NCBI GenBank assembly: GCA_029061495.1
Contig: JAIDRX010000057.1
Coordinates: 1 to 36,411 of the forward strand
DNA length: 36,411 nt
Direction: 5' to 3'
From: Clostridia bacterium
GTDB taxonomy: Bacteria; Bacillota; Clostridia; Christensenellales; Borkfalkiaceae
Below are positions 1-9,392 of the stretch, one piece after another. The position numbers were made by a program, and so were the translations under genes. Each line of letters begins with the position of its first letter. The first letter of the stretch is position 1. The notes beneath the pieces are model-generated. The model was not told the DNA's origin, ran no database searches, and worked only from the letters and a program-made list of their open reading frames with translations.

Positions 1-78
1 ACTACCATTAAAAAATAATTCTACAAATATCATTATACCATATCGTTTTTTATTTTTCAAGATAATAACGGTGATTAA

Positions 79-107
79 TTGCAATAACGCAAAATTTGAA
101 GTATAAT
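79..107 (+). promoter_or_regulatory. Putative sigma70-type promoter of serS: TTGCAA-N17-TATAAT
   Basis: TTGCAA at 79-84, TATAAT at 102-107, 17-bp spacer; GGAGG SD just upstream of the ATG at 136. Confidence 0.65.
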
Positions 108-135
108 TGTTTTATTAATCGGAGGATAAAGGCTA

Positions 136-1428
136 ATGATAGATATAAATCTCATACGTAACAACCCCGAGCTTGTAAAAGAGAATATCAGAAAAAAGTT
201 TCAGGACAAAAAGCTTCCCCTTGTTGACGAGGTAATCGCGCTCGATAAAAAGAAACGCGAGTACCAGACCAAGATAGACGAGCTCCGCGCAAATCGCAAC
301 GTCCTTGCAAAGAGCATAGGCGCATTGATGCGCGAGGGCAAAAAGGAAGAGGCGGAGAAGGCAAAGAAAGAGTCTGCCGATAATAACGCGCAAATTGTTT
401 TTCTTGAAGAAGACTGCGCCGAAATAGAAAAAAATCTTAAAAAAGATATGATGGCTATACCCAATATAATCGCGGACGACGTCCCCGTCGGCAAGGATGA
501 CAGCCAAAACGTTCAGGGTAAAGTCTTTTTAGAGGCTAAGGAAAAGGATTTTGAAGTTCCTTACCACCTCGATATATTAGAGAGCTTAAACGGCATCGAT
601 TTAGATTCCGCGCGCCGTACAAGCGGAAACGGCTTCTATTACCTTACAGGCGATATCGCAAGGCTTCATTCCGCAGTCTTAACCTACGCGCGCGACTTTA
701 TGATAGACAAGGGCTTCACTTACTGCATACCGCCCTTTATGATTCGTAGCGACGTCGTTTCCGGCGTTATGAGCTTTGAAGAAATGGAAGGTATGATGTA
801 TAAAATAGAGGGCGAGGACCTGTATTTAATCGGTACGTCGGAACACTCTATGATAGGCAGGTTTATGGGCGAAGTTCTGCCCGAAAACGCCTTGCCTCAA
901 ACACTCACTTCGTATTCGCCCTGTTTCAGAAAGGAAAAAGGCGCGCACGGCATAGAGGAGCGCGGCATTTATCGCATACACCAGTTTGAAAAGCAGGAAA
1001 TGATAGTCATCTGCAAGCCTGAGGAAAGCGACTATTGGTACGAAAAACTTTGGAACTACACGGTAGAGCTTTTCGTATCTATGGAAATCCCCGTAAGACA
1101 GCTTATCTGCTGCTCGGGCGATTTGGCAGACTTAAAGTACAAGAGCTGCGATATAGAGGCGTGGAGTCCTCGCCAGAAAAAGTACTTCGAGGTGGGAAGC
1201 TGCTCCAACCTCACCGACGCTCAGGCAAGGCGCCTCGGTATAAGGTATAAAAACTCGCAGACAGGCAAAAACGAGTACGCGCACACTTTAAACAATACTG
1301 TAGTTGCTCCCCCGAGAATGTTAATTGCCTTCCTTGAAAACCATTTACAACCCGACGGAAGCGTATACATCCCCGAAGTCTTGCGCAAGTACATGGGCGG
1401 TAAAGATAAAATAGTTCCTAAAAAATAA
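136..1428 (+). CDS. serS: Seryl-tRNA synthetase
   Basis: 430 aa; N-terminal coiled-coil arm (MIDINLIRNNPELVKENIRKK) and class II motifs (CFRKEKGAHGIEERGIYRIHQFEKQE; EVGSCSNLTDAQARRLGIRYK; NNTVVAPPRMLIAFLENH). Confidence 0.97.
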   Translation: MIDINLIRNNPELVKENIRKKFQDKKLPLVDEVIALDKKKREYQTKIDELRANRNVLAKSIGALMREGKKEEAEKAKKESADNNAQIVFLEEDCAEIEKNLKKDMMAIPNIIADDVPVGKDDSQNVQGKVFLEAKEKDFEVPYHLDILESLNGIDLDSARRTSGNGFYYLTGDIARLHSAVLTYARDFMIDKGFTYCIPPFMIRSDVVSGVMSFEEMEGMMYKIEGEDLYLIGTSEHSMIGRFMGEVLPENALPQTLTSYSPCFRKEKGAHGIEERGIYRIHQFEKQEMIVICKPEESDYWYEKLWNYTVELFVSMEIPVRQLICCSGDLADLKYKSCDIEAWSPRQKKYFEVGSCSNLTDAQARRLGIRYKNSQTGKNEYAHTLNNTVVAPPRMLIAFLENHLQPDGSVYIPEVLRKYMGGKDKIVPKK

Positions 1429-1441
1429 GCTTAAATATACT

Positions 1442-1472
1442 AAAAAAGCCCGCTTATATAGCGGGCTTTTTT
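1442..1472. terminator. Intrinsic, apparently bidirectional terminator between serS and the VOC gene
   Basis: AAAAAAGCCCGC-ttatata-GCGGGCTTTTTT. Confidence 0.85.
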
Positions 1473-1483
1473 ATTGTAGTTTA

Positions 1484-1885
1484 TTAACGGTTAAACGGTT
1501 TATTGAAAGAACCTATTTCAACGAGGTTGCCTTCGGGGTCGGCAATATAGCAAGTTCTTTGTCCCCACGGCTCGTTGGTAGGTTCAAGCACGGGAGTCGC
1601 GCCTTTACTGATTACCTCTGCAAAACGTTTATCAACTTCCTCAAAGGTGTCTACGTACAATGCAATTTCAAAATGTCCGTTGAGACCCTTGATATATTCG
1701 TACTTTCTATTTGTCATGCGTTCAAAATTATTTCTGCCATACAGCATAAACAACGTTCCGTCTTTAATCAAATAGACGTTTTCAGTATCTTCACTTTCCT
1801 TAATTTCAAATCCCAAAACGTCGCGGTAAAACCGCACCATTGTTGCCATATCGTTTACTAATAATCCGAATCCGTCAAGCTTCAT
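1484..1885 (-). CDS. VOC (glyoxalase/bleomycin resistance-like) family protein
   Basis: 133 aa; MKLDGFGLLVNDMATMVRFYRDVLGFEIKE...RTCYIADPEGNLVEIGSF is typical of the VOC fold. Confidence 0.85.
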   Translation of the reverse strand: MKLDGFGLLVNDMATMVRFYRDVLGFEIKESEDTENVYLIKDGTLFMLYGRNNFERMTNRKYEYIKGLNGHFEIALYVDTFEEVDKRFAEVISKGATPVLEPTNEPWGQRTCYIADPEGNLVEIGSFNKPFNR

Positions 1886-1898
1886 AATTTTCTCAACC

Positions 1899-2609
1899 TC
1901 ACTTTAACAACTTCTTTAATTTGTTTGCGGTTAAAAACGAAATTTTAAACTGCTTGTCCCTTAGCTTTTTCAAAGAGGCGGCAGTAAACCTCTTGTCTAC
2001 CGCAAGATATAAAACTATTTCGCTTTTCAGCTGAGTATCGAATTCTATAAGCTGTTCGGCGGTAAAACTTCCGTTACGAATTTCAAGCAAAGCGCACGCG
2101 TAAAAATTTACAAGCTCTGAACATAGACTTTCAAAAACGTAGTTGTAAATCTCGCGCGCAAGCTTAGCTTTAACCTCTTTAAATGCTTTGCAAGCATGCA
2201 AAATTCCGCCGCACCTATCCGCACACGGCAAAACTTCTTTATTGAGAGTAAAGGGGGTAAGGTCGCATTTTATAACGCTTTTGCACTGCATAGCGGCGGA
2301 AACCGAACATAAAAACAAATCCGCACTGTCTATTCCGTCCGCACCCTTGAAAGCTGATGTCTTATAAGCCGCGCCGTCTGAAAACGCGATAATATCCTCT
2401 TTAGCGCTATCCGCCAAATCCAAAAGCGGCTGCAAATCATTAACGCTTACGCCGCCGCAAATTACCGTGTACTTCCCGTTAGCTTTCTTTAAAGCGCGCT
2501 GAAACTCCGCGGTGTCGGCGCAAGAAATAAGCTCGGCTTTTTCATACTGTAATTCGTCAAAATTTTTCGCCGTTTGAGAATAAACGACAACTGTCAACAA
2601 TTTTTTCAT
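1899..2609 (-). CDS. Hypothetical protein
   Basis: 236 aa ORF, 13 bp upstream of and co-directional with the VOC gene; no family recognised. Confidence 0.7.
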   Translation of the reverse strand: MKKLLTVVVYSQTAKNFDELQYEKAELISCADTAEFQRALKKANGKYTVICGGVSVNDLQPLLDLADSAKEDIIAFSDGAAYKTSAFKGADGIDSADLFLCSVSAAMQCKSVIKCDLTPFTLNKEVLPCADRCGGILHACKAFKEVKAKLAREIYNYVFESLCSELVNFYACALLEIRNGSFTAEQLIEFDTQLKSEIVLYLAVDKRFTAASLKKLRDKQFKISFLTANKLKKLLK

Positions 2610-2664
2610 ACCAAAAAATTATAATACAAACGCGCATAATTGTCAAGGGCGGGGCGGCTTACGG

Positions 2665-2693
2665 TTGATATTCAAAATTTATTGTGTTATAAT
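2665..2693 (+). promoter_or_regulatory. Putative sigma70-type promoter: TTGATA-N17-TATAAT
   Basis: TTGATA 2665-2670, TATAAT 2688-2693, 17-bp spacer, upstream of the exonuclease ATG at 2723. Confidence 0.65.
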
Positions 2694-2722
2694 GTAACTA
2701 TAAATTAAACGATGGGTAAAGT

Positions 2723-3676
2723 ATGAACTTATTATTTTTTGATATAGAGTGCGCGTGCGTGCGCAAAAACGTTGCCAAAATATGCGCTTTCGGCTACGTG
2801 CTCTGCAACAAAAAATTCAAGATATTAAAAAAGGAAGATATTTTAATCAACCCACGCGGCGAGTTCCGCTTAACCGACAGAAACGGCGGCAAGGGTTTAG
2901 TTCTTCCGTACGCGTATGAAGACTTCGTCAAATACCCTCGTTTCAGCAAAGTGTACAAGCGCATAAAGGCAATGCTTGAAAATAAAAACAACGTCATTTT
3001 AGGGCACTCTACCATAAACGACGTAAAGTATTTGAATCTAGAAACAAAGCGCTTCCAGCTTCCGTCGTTCGAGTTTACCTATTCCGACAGCCAGCTTTTA
3101 TATATGACTTACATAAACGACTTTTCGCGTCAGCTTGGGCTTGAACACATTGCAAGCAACCTCGGCGTAGAGTTTACACCGCATCGCGCGGCTGACGACG
3201 CTTACGCCACTATGAAGGTGGTCGAGGCCATGTGTAATGAACAAAACTGCGGCTATCACGAGCTTGCGCACCGCTTGCGTTTAAAGGAAGGGAAAATTAC
3301 TAACTACACCATAACCGCGCCTTCGTCGCACGCAATGCGCAGCCACAGCGCGCAGACCCGCGCCCTAAAGCGCGAGCGCGCAAAAATTCACACTCAGTTT
3401 TTCTCGTATTTAGGTAAGCTGAAAGAGAATAAAGAGGGCAAATTCAAAGGCAAAATTTTCACCTTTTCACGCGGTATAGAGGACGATTTAGAGCTTTCAA
3501 AGCGCCTTGCGGACGAAATTTACGCGTGCGGCGGAATATATTCGATGCACATAACCCATTGCCACTATTTTATTGCGGAAAAGGGCGACACGTCCCCGCG
3601 CACGGTAAACGCGTTGAAAATTCCGCGTATACAGGTTATAGATATTGCAGAGTTGGAGGCTATGCTCCGTGATTAA
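2723..3676 (+). CDS. DEDDh-type 3'-5' exonuclease (DnaQ-like) with a BRCT-like C-terminus
   Basis: LLFFDIECAC, ILGHSTINDVKYL, and HRAADDAYATMKVVEAM are exonuclease motifs; KGKIFTFSRGIEDDLELSKRLADEIYACGGIYSMHITHCHYFIAEKG is BRCT-like. Confidence 0.8.
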   Translation: MNLLFFDIECACVRKNVAKICAFGYVLCNKKFKILKKEDILINPRGEFRLTDRNGGKGLVLPYAYEDFVKYPRFSKVYKRIKAMLENKNNVILGHSTINDVKYLNLETKRFQLPSFEFTYSDSQLLYMTYINDFSRQLGLEHIASNLGVEFTPHRAADDAYATMKVVEAMCNEQNCGYHELAHRLRLKEGKITNYTITAPSSHAMRSHSAQTRALKRERAKIHTQFFSYLGKLKENKEGKFKGKIFTFSRGIEDDLELSKRLADEIYACGGIYSMHITHCHYFIAEKGDTSPRTVNALKIPRIQVIDIAELEAMLRD

Positions 3677-4952
3677 TTTGCCCGAAGAATTTTTAAAGCG
3701 AATGAGCCGTCAGCTTTCAAAGGAGAGCTTTGACGGCTTTTTAAAAAGCTACGACCGACCGCCCGAACGAGCTATCCGCGTGAACACGCTTAAAATTTCG
3801 GTTGAGGACTTCAAAAAACTTGCGCCGTTTTCGCTCGAGCCTGTGCCTTGGGAGAAAAACAGCTTTTACGTTGAAAGCGAGGGCTTAGGCAAAACAATTT
3901 ACCATGCTGCGGGCGCGTATTACGTACAGGAGCCTTCCGCCGCAAGCGTTGCGCCTCAGCTTGAAGTCAAGAGTGGAGAAAGGGTGTTGGACTTGTGTTC
4001 AGCCCCCGGCGGCAAGGGTACTCAACTTGCACAATATTTAGGCGGCAACGGCGTTATAATTTTAAACGAAATAAATTTCAAACGCGCCCAGATACTTTTG
4101 TCTAACGTTGAAAGGCTGGGTATTAAAAATGCGGTTGTAACCTGCGCCCCGCCCGAGGAGCTTGCGACTGCGTTTGGCGAGTACTTTGATAAAATTCTCG
4201 TTGATGCGCCTTGCTCGGGCGAAGGGATGTTCAAAAAAGAGCCCAACGCTATCCCCGAGTGGAGCGTTGAAAACGTTAAAAAGTGCTCCGCTCGGCAAAG
4301 AGACATTTTAGATAACGCATACTTAATGCTTGCTAACGGCGGCAGACTTGTCTACTCAACCTGTACGTTCGCGCCCGAGGAGGACGAGGAGCAGACAGAC
4401 TGGTTTTTAAAAACTCACGGCTGTCTGCCCGTCAAAAGCAAAAAGCTTTATCCGCACGAGGTGCGCGGGGAGGGGCATTTTTATCAAGTTTACGATAAGC
4501 GCGCAGGCGGTAAAAACGATATTCAAAACTTAATTCCGTCGGCTGATAAAAAGCTTTTATCCATATATAAAGAGTGGGAAAAAGAGAATTTAAAAATCAC
4601 CTTTTCAAACATTTTATCCGTCGGGCAAAAGCTGTATTCACTACCAGAGAATATGCCGCAAATGAATAAAAATATCCAGATACTCTGCGCGGGAGTTTTC
4701 CTCGGCGAGGTTGACGGAGGGCGGTTTCAACCTGCGCACGCGCTTGCAATGTGTTTAAAATCAGGCGAAGTAAATTGCGTTGAAGTTGACGAAAGCACCG
4801 CCCTGAATTATCTACGAGGACTAACCTTTGACTGCGAAAGCGGAAAGGGATGGAGGCTTGTAGCTTATAATAATTTACCGCTCGGCTGGTGTAAGGTATC
4901 GGACGGAGTTGCAAAAAACCATCTACCCAAAGGACTGCGCATTAATAAATAA
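3669..4952 (+). CDS. RsmB/RsmF (NOL1/NOP2/Sun) family rRNA cytosine methyltransferase
   Basis: VLDLCSAPGGKGTQLAQYL, DAPCSGEGMFKK, LVYSTCTFAPEEDE; likely GTG start at 3669 (VINLPEEFLKRM), overlapping the preceding stop. The ORF track extends to 3645. Confidence 0.93.
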   Translation: MINLPEEFLKRMSRQLSKESFDGFLKSYDRPPERAIRVNTLKISVEDFKKLAPFSLEPVPWEKNSFYVESEGLGKTIYHAAGAYYVQEPSAASVAPQLEVKSGERVLDLCSAPGGKGTQLAQYLGGNGVIILNEINFKRAQILLSNVERLGIKNAVVTCAPPEELATAFGEYFDKILVDAPCSGEGMFKKEPNAIPEWSVENVKKCSARQRDILDNAYLMLANGGRLVYSTCTFAPEEDEEQTDWFLKTHGCLPVKSKKLYPHEVRGEGHFYQVYDKRAGGKNDIQNLIPSADKKLLSIYKEWEKENLKITFSNILSVGQKLYSLPENMPQMNKNIQILCAGVFLGEVDGGRFQPAHALAMCLKSGEVNCVEVDESTALNYLRGLTFDCESGKGWRLVAYNNLPLGWCKVSDGVAKNHLPKGLRINK

Positions 4953-4961
4953 TGTATATAA

Positions 4962-4996
4962 AAAACGGCTTGGACGAAAAGTCCAAGCCGTTTTAT
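4962..4996. terminator. Intrinsic terminator between convergent genes
   Basis: AAAACGGCTTGGAC-gaaaa-GTCCAAGCCGTTTTATTGTTTT. Confidence 0.88.
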
Positions 4997-5004
4997 TGTT
5001 TTAA

Positions 5005-8000
5005 TTATTCAGCGGGTTTATCGCTTTCGTCAGCAGGCTGTTCGCCTTGCTCGCTTTCAGTAGCAGCTTCTCCGCTTTCTGCGGGAGCCTCGGTCGTTTC
5101 GGTTACTTCCTCGGAAGGCTCCGCAACTTCTTCCGCAGTCTGTTCGTCAGCGGGCTCAGCAACCGTTTCGGTAGCAGGTTGAGCCTCAACGTTTTCTGCA
5201 GGCGCTTCCGCGCTTTCGCTTTCGGTTGCTGCAGGGTTTTCAACCTCGTCGTACTCGTCAGCGGTGATGCGCAGTTTTCTCATATAGCGGTTGCGCTGCT
5301 GATAGTTATTTTTGCCGCTTACCTTGTTTCTGCGCGACTTCTTAATCATATCCTTGACAAGTATCGCCATAAGCGCAAACAGCATGGCTACAACAAGCAC
5401 GATAGAGGAGATAAGCAACCAAACGGTGGTATTGTTCTTGTCTTTGTCTCCGTTGTCGGTATCTCCGCCGTCGGAAGCCGTTCCTGTGTTTATCGAGTGG
5501 TCCAACACCCCATAGTCCGCAAATACGTAATACTTGTCTCCGTCCTTAACCTGAAGGTAAGCAAGCTTTTCATCGTTTTCGTAGGTGTATTCGTAACCCG
5601 TCGAGTTAGCGTCGGCAACGTCCTTGTTGAAGGGCTTGAAGTTTACCGAGTCGTAGAAGCTGTAGTTATAGTAGTACGCCGTGTAGTTTTTAAGAATTTC
5701 CACTCCGTCTATATCTGCCTGTGTCAGCTCGCCGCTGTCGATAAAGCCTTTTACAAGATTCCTGTAATAGTCGATATTTTCGGTGGAGGTAGGCGCGCCC
5801 TTCAAAAGTCCTTTACTTGAAAGAAGCCTTTGGTAAGCCGTGATAATTTCAGACTCGTAAGCGTTTTTAACAGTATCATCGTCGTACTTGTAATAGCTGT
5901 AATCGAATATTACACAGCTACCTAAAGCGCTTGCGTCCTTTGTTACGTTTCCTTCTTTGTCAACGCCCGTACTCTCGCGTGAACCGCTCCAAAGCTCCAA
6001 GCGGTAGCTCTTGCTTTCACTGCCGGTATGAATTACGAAGTTAACCGTAGCTTCCTTACCTGTTTCGTCGTTACGCGCGTCGATAACTGCTTTAAACTCC
6101 TCTGCAAGTTCAGTGCGGTCGTATTTAGCGTACTCGGTATCGAAGGGGGTAACTTCAACGGTTGACTTACCGTTTACGATATAGTAGTACTTTTCGCCTC
6201 TGAATTCATAAATCTTTTCTTCCTTGCCGTTTACAGTTGCAACGAGGAAGCAGTCGGCTTCCGTCTTGTCGGCTTTGTAGTAGGTTTCACCATCTACAAG
6301 GTTTTCAAAGTTTACGGCGTTTCCGTCTTTATCGTAATAGCTTACGCCGCGGTCTTTGTAAACTCTCTTATAGTTCCAGGTGTTTGCAAACAGCTTTCCG
6401 TCCTTGTCCTCGTACAGACCGTCGTCGCGCAGGTAATACAAAACGTTTGCTTTCTGCTCTGCAAGGGTCGCGTCGTCTTTAAGGTCTGCTTTAAGCACGT
6501 TTCCGTCCACGTCGTAGCGGAAGGTGTAGGAGGGAGCGGTATACTTAATAACGCTCTTGCCGTTGCTCGTTTCTGTAAGGTAAATATACGCAACAGCGCC
6601 CGCGCTTACTTTAACTTTAACGCTTACGGTCGTGTAGCTGTCTGCGGCAAAGGTCTTGTCGGTTGCCGCTATAAAGCCGTAGTTTAAAGCCTGTTTACGC
6701 GTGTAGTAGGTTTTGTTTTCGTCGTATTCGTCGTTTTCGCCAACCTGTACGTACTTGCCATCATCATCTTTAGTGTAACAAGTTTTATAAGTGTCTTTGT
6801 CGGCTTTCTTGTTTTCGCAGTAATAATTTCTAAGCGAATCGTTTAAGATAATCAGCGGTTGAACGGAGGAGGTGCCGAAAACTTCATTCCACTTGCCTAT
6901 CGCAGTGGTAGAAGTTGCGCCGAAGCTTGTAAGCACTTTATTGTACCAGTCCGCGGAATCATAGGTATTAACGTAATCTTTATTGATAAGTCCCGCCGAA
7001 GCGTTCGTATCGATATCGTCGAAGGGAAGGGTAACCGAGCCGTTATTAATGATGTACGAGCTGCCGCCGTTTACACCCTCATAATTTGCAGGCTTTGCGG
7101 GAGCGTTCTCTATCGCATGCTGCTGGCTTCCGTAAACTTCGTCAAACTTTTCAAGAGTTTTTTCTTCTTCCTCACTAATGGTTAAAGAAGCGGTATAAGT
7201 TCCGCTGCCCGTGTGAGCGAAGGTGTCTTTGTCCGTTTCAAAAAACTGCGCATTTGTAAGCGCAATCCAGCCGGGCTTGTACGCGCTTGCCGAAGTATCT
7301 TTAATAGTCGTATTGCCGAAGCTGAAATCGATCACAATGTTTTTTGCCGTGTCCTTCAATTCGTTTTTAACGAAGAGGAAGCACTGCGCCCAACCGTCGT
7401 AAACGTCCTTGTTGTCGTCGTCTATGTTAACGGCAGAGTCCTTAGTGTTTACGGTAAACGAAGAAGTGTTTTCGTCGTTGTCCTTTTCGTAAACCTTAAC
7501 GGTTGCCGTTCCCTCGTTCGAAGTCTTTACCCAGAAAGAGATAATGTAATAGCTTTCGGGATCAACGGGCACCGTGGTAGAAGCAGTATACGCCGCGCCG
7601 TTTGCCGAAAGCATAACAAGCATATCGGCAGTAGCGTCAATCTTGGGCAACTCTGTAGCTTTTGCCAAAGCCGTTGTCAACGTTTCGAAGTAATCCGTAT
7701 CGTTTGAAGTAAACTTGTGATCCGCCTTAACGAGTGCAAGTAAGTCATTGCTTGTGTCGCGCGCGGTAAAGTCCTTGGGGAGCTTTGCACCGCTTGCGTC
7801 TGGTGACGAGGTAAAGCCTAACAGTTTTCCGCCGAACGAATTTGCCGTAGCGTATTCGTCTTCATCAACGGTAAGTCCCGCGGTAGCACCTGTTAAGTGG
7901 AATACATCGTGCGTGTCTTCCGAAGCTAAATCAAGCAGGTACTTAAAGCATTCGGAGAAGCCTTTCGTCATTTCGACGTCGTTTCTTACATAGCTGTCCG

Positions 8001-9249
8001 CTTTGAAAATCTTTTCGCTCTTGTCGCTTGAAAGGGTAGAGTAAGCGCTGCGGTTCTTTATAATTTTCGAACCCGAGTTGTAAGAATAGTTGTTGTTGTG
8101 TCTGATTTCATAACCTACGGTGCCGCTCTGCGTGTCGTCGCCGTAAGAGCTCTTGTCAAGGCTAAGGTATTTAGTTACCTGAACGTCGTCGAAGAAAGCG
8201 TAGCCTTCAACGGTGTCGCCGTTGGTTGACTCGCCGAGACCAAGCTCAATTGAAATAGTGCTCGAAGCAAAGTCGCACGCGTTTACGTAAACGGTGTACT
8301 GAACCCAGCCGTTGTATTTGTCTTCTTTTCCGTCAAGAAGCTTTTCGGTATTAATGCAGTTTATGGTAAAGTTGTCGAGGTTAGAGCTGCCTACGGTATT
8401 GGTTACGGAAATGTACGCGCCGAGGTCCTGCTCAACCTTCTTGCCGTTGTTATATTTAAGCTCCGCGGTCTTAACCCAAAGCGAAATTTCCGCCGCGGTA
8501 TTTGCGGGCATGTCAACGCTTACGGAAGAGTAATCCTGTGCAATGCCGTTGCGGGTGGTTGCGTAGTTGTGGAGCATAAGGACGTGGGAGATAGGGGTCT
8601 TTAAAGCCTCGTCAGCAAAGTAGTCGCCGTTTTCGTCAACGTAAACGGGTTTCTCCTCGCCGTTCTCGTCCGTATAAACAAGCTTGTCCCCGCTCTTGCG
8701 GACATTGTAGTGCGTACCGGGGTTGTCGATTAACGCCTTAGGGTCGGTCTCGGTCTTGTCCGCTTCGCCCTCACCCTCGCCGCTGTCGCTGTCTTTGGCG
8801 TTGAGTGCGGCGTAGGTGTCCTTATAGAGGATATCGCTCGACTTCATTCCGTTGTAGTCGACGTGGAGGTCCTTATAGTTGTCAGCCGAGGAGTTGAGCG
8901 AGTTGTTATAATCCAACTTCTCAGCTAAATCTGAGGCGGTCAGCTTGTCCCAGGCCGCGTCGGACGTGCCGATTATACCCGACATGGTGTAGGAGGAGGT
9001 GCCTCCGTGCGACCAGTTCGTCGGGGTGTTTATAAGATACACTGCGTTTTCGGGAACGGTGAAAAATTCGAAGTTTCCGTTTTTAAGAAGCTGCGTATCC
9101 TCTTTAGATGTCGTTTTGTCTGCACTGTCGTCGGGGGTGTTGTCCTTTTTGCACGCCGCTGCCATTCCCGAAAGGGTAAAAGCCGTCGTGCAAGCCAACG
9201 CAAGCAGTACGTATTTAAGTCTGCGTTTCTTTGAGTAGTGTTTTACCAT
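5005..9249 (-). CDS. Very large surface lipoprotein-like protein: lipobox signal, repeated CBM-like beta-sandwich segments, C-terminal TM helix and long acidic tail
   Basis: 1414 aa; signal YVLLALACTTAFTLSGMAAAC-KK (lipobox); two related segments (...ISLWVKTAELK...YNGWVQYTVYVN... and ...IISFWVKTSNEG...YDGWAQCFLFVK...); TM TTVWLLISSIVLVVAMLFALMAILV near the C-terminus; then KSRR and an E/A/T/P-rich tail. Confidence 0.85.
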   Translation of the reverse strand: MVKHYSKKRRLKYVLLALACTTAFTLSGMAAACKKDNTPDDSADKTTSKEDTQLLKNGNFEFFTVPENAVYLINTPTNWSHGGTSSYTMSGIIGTSDAAWDKLTASDLAEKLDYNNSLNSSADNYKDLHVDYNGMKSSDILYKDTYAALNAKDSDSGEGEGEADKTETDPKALIDNPGTHYNVRKSGDKLVYTDENGEEKPVYVDENGDYFADEALKTPISHVLMLHNYATTRNGIAQDYSSVSVDMPANTAAEISLWVKTAELKYNNGKKVEQDLGAYISVTNTVGSSNLDNFTINCINTEKLLDGKEDKYNGWVQYTVYVNACDFASSTISIELGLGESTNGDTVEGYAFFDDVQVTKYLSLDKSSYGDDTQSGTVGYEIRHNNNYSYNSGSKIIKNRSAYSTLSSDKSEKIFKADSYVRNDVEMTKGFSECFKYLLDLASEDTHDVFHLTGATAGLTVDEDEYATANSFGGKLLGFTSSPDASGAKLPKDFTARDTSNDLLALVKADHKFTSNDTDYFETLTTALAKATELPKIDATADMLVMLSANGAAYTASTTVPVDPESYYIISFWVKTSNEGTATVKVYEKDNDENTSSFTVNTKDSAVNIDDDNKDVYDGWAQCFLFVKNELKDTAKNIVIDFSFGNTTIKDTSASAYKPGWIALTNAQFFETDKDTFAHTGSGTYTASLTISEEEEKTLEKFDEVYGSQQHAIENAPAKPANYEGVNGGSSYIINNGSVTLPFDDIDTNASAGLINKDYVNTYDSADWYNKVLTSFGATSTTAIGKWNEVFGTSSVQPLIILNDSLRNYYCENKKADKDTYKTCYTKDDDGKYVQVGENDEYDENKTYYTRKQALNYGFIAATDKTFAADSYTTVSVKVKVSAGAVAYIYLTETSNGKSVIKYTAPSYTFRYDVDGNVLKADLKDDATLAEQKANVLYYLRDDGLYEDKDGKLFANTWNYKRVYKDRGVSYYDKDGNAVNFENLVDGETYYKADKTEADCFLVATVNGKEEKIYEFRGEKYYYIVNGKSTVEVTPFDTEYAKYDRTELAEEFKAVIDARNDETGKEATVNFVIHTGSESKSYRLELWSGSRESTGVDKEGNVTKDASALGSCVIFDYSYYKYDDDTVKNAYESEIITAYQRLLSSKGLLKGAPTSTENIDYYRNLVKGFIDSGELTQADIDGVEILKNYTAYYYNYSFYDSVNFKPFNKDVADANSTGYEYTYENDEKLAYLQVKDGDKYYVFADYGVLDHSINTGTASDGGDTDNGDKDKNNTTVWLLISSIVLVVAMLFALMAILVKDMIKKSRRNKVSGKNNYQQRNRYMRKLRITADEYDEVENPAATESESAEAPAENVEAQPATETVAEPADEQTAEEVAEPSEEVTETTEAPAESGEAATESEQGEQPADESDKPAE

Positions 9250-9392
9250 AAAGCACCTTTTAAAAGTTTTTGTACCTTATTATTTTAATATAATCGCAAA
9301 TTATAATCAAGCGATTATCGCTTCAATACTTTAAAAAAATTCAATATTTTTGCTCTAATTGCAAAAACTGCTACTATATAAGTGTAAAAGAA

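Noticed and set aside
1-135. T-box riboswitch upstream of serS
   Set aside because: A good promoter at 79-107 leaves a leader of only about 20 nt, too short for a T-box
133-507. 124-aa minus-strand ORF opposite the serS coiled-coil arm
   Set aside because: Antisense shadow of lysine/glutamate-rich codons giving F/L-rich translation
5005-5300. Sortase-anchored (LPXTG) adhesin
   Set aside because: No LPXTG-like motif; a long acidic tail follows the TM instead of a short positively charged end
5047-5820. 257-aa plus-strand ORF antisense to the large lipoprotein gene
   Set aside because: Arises opposite the low-complexity E/A/T-rich tail and adjacent coding sequence; composition is biased (F/V/R/S), no recognisable domain and no supporting SD was identified
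7213-7707. 164-aa plus-strand ORF antisense to the lipoprotein gene
   Set aside because: Shadow ORF opposite a well-supported coding frame; no domain
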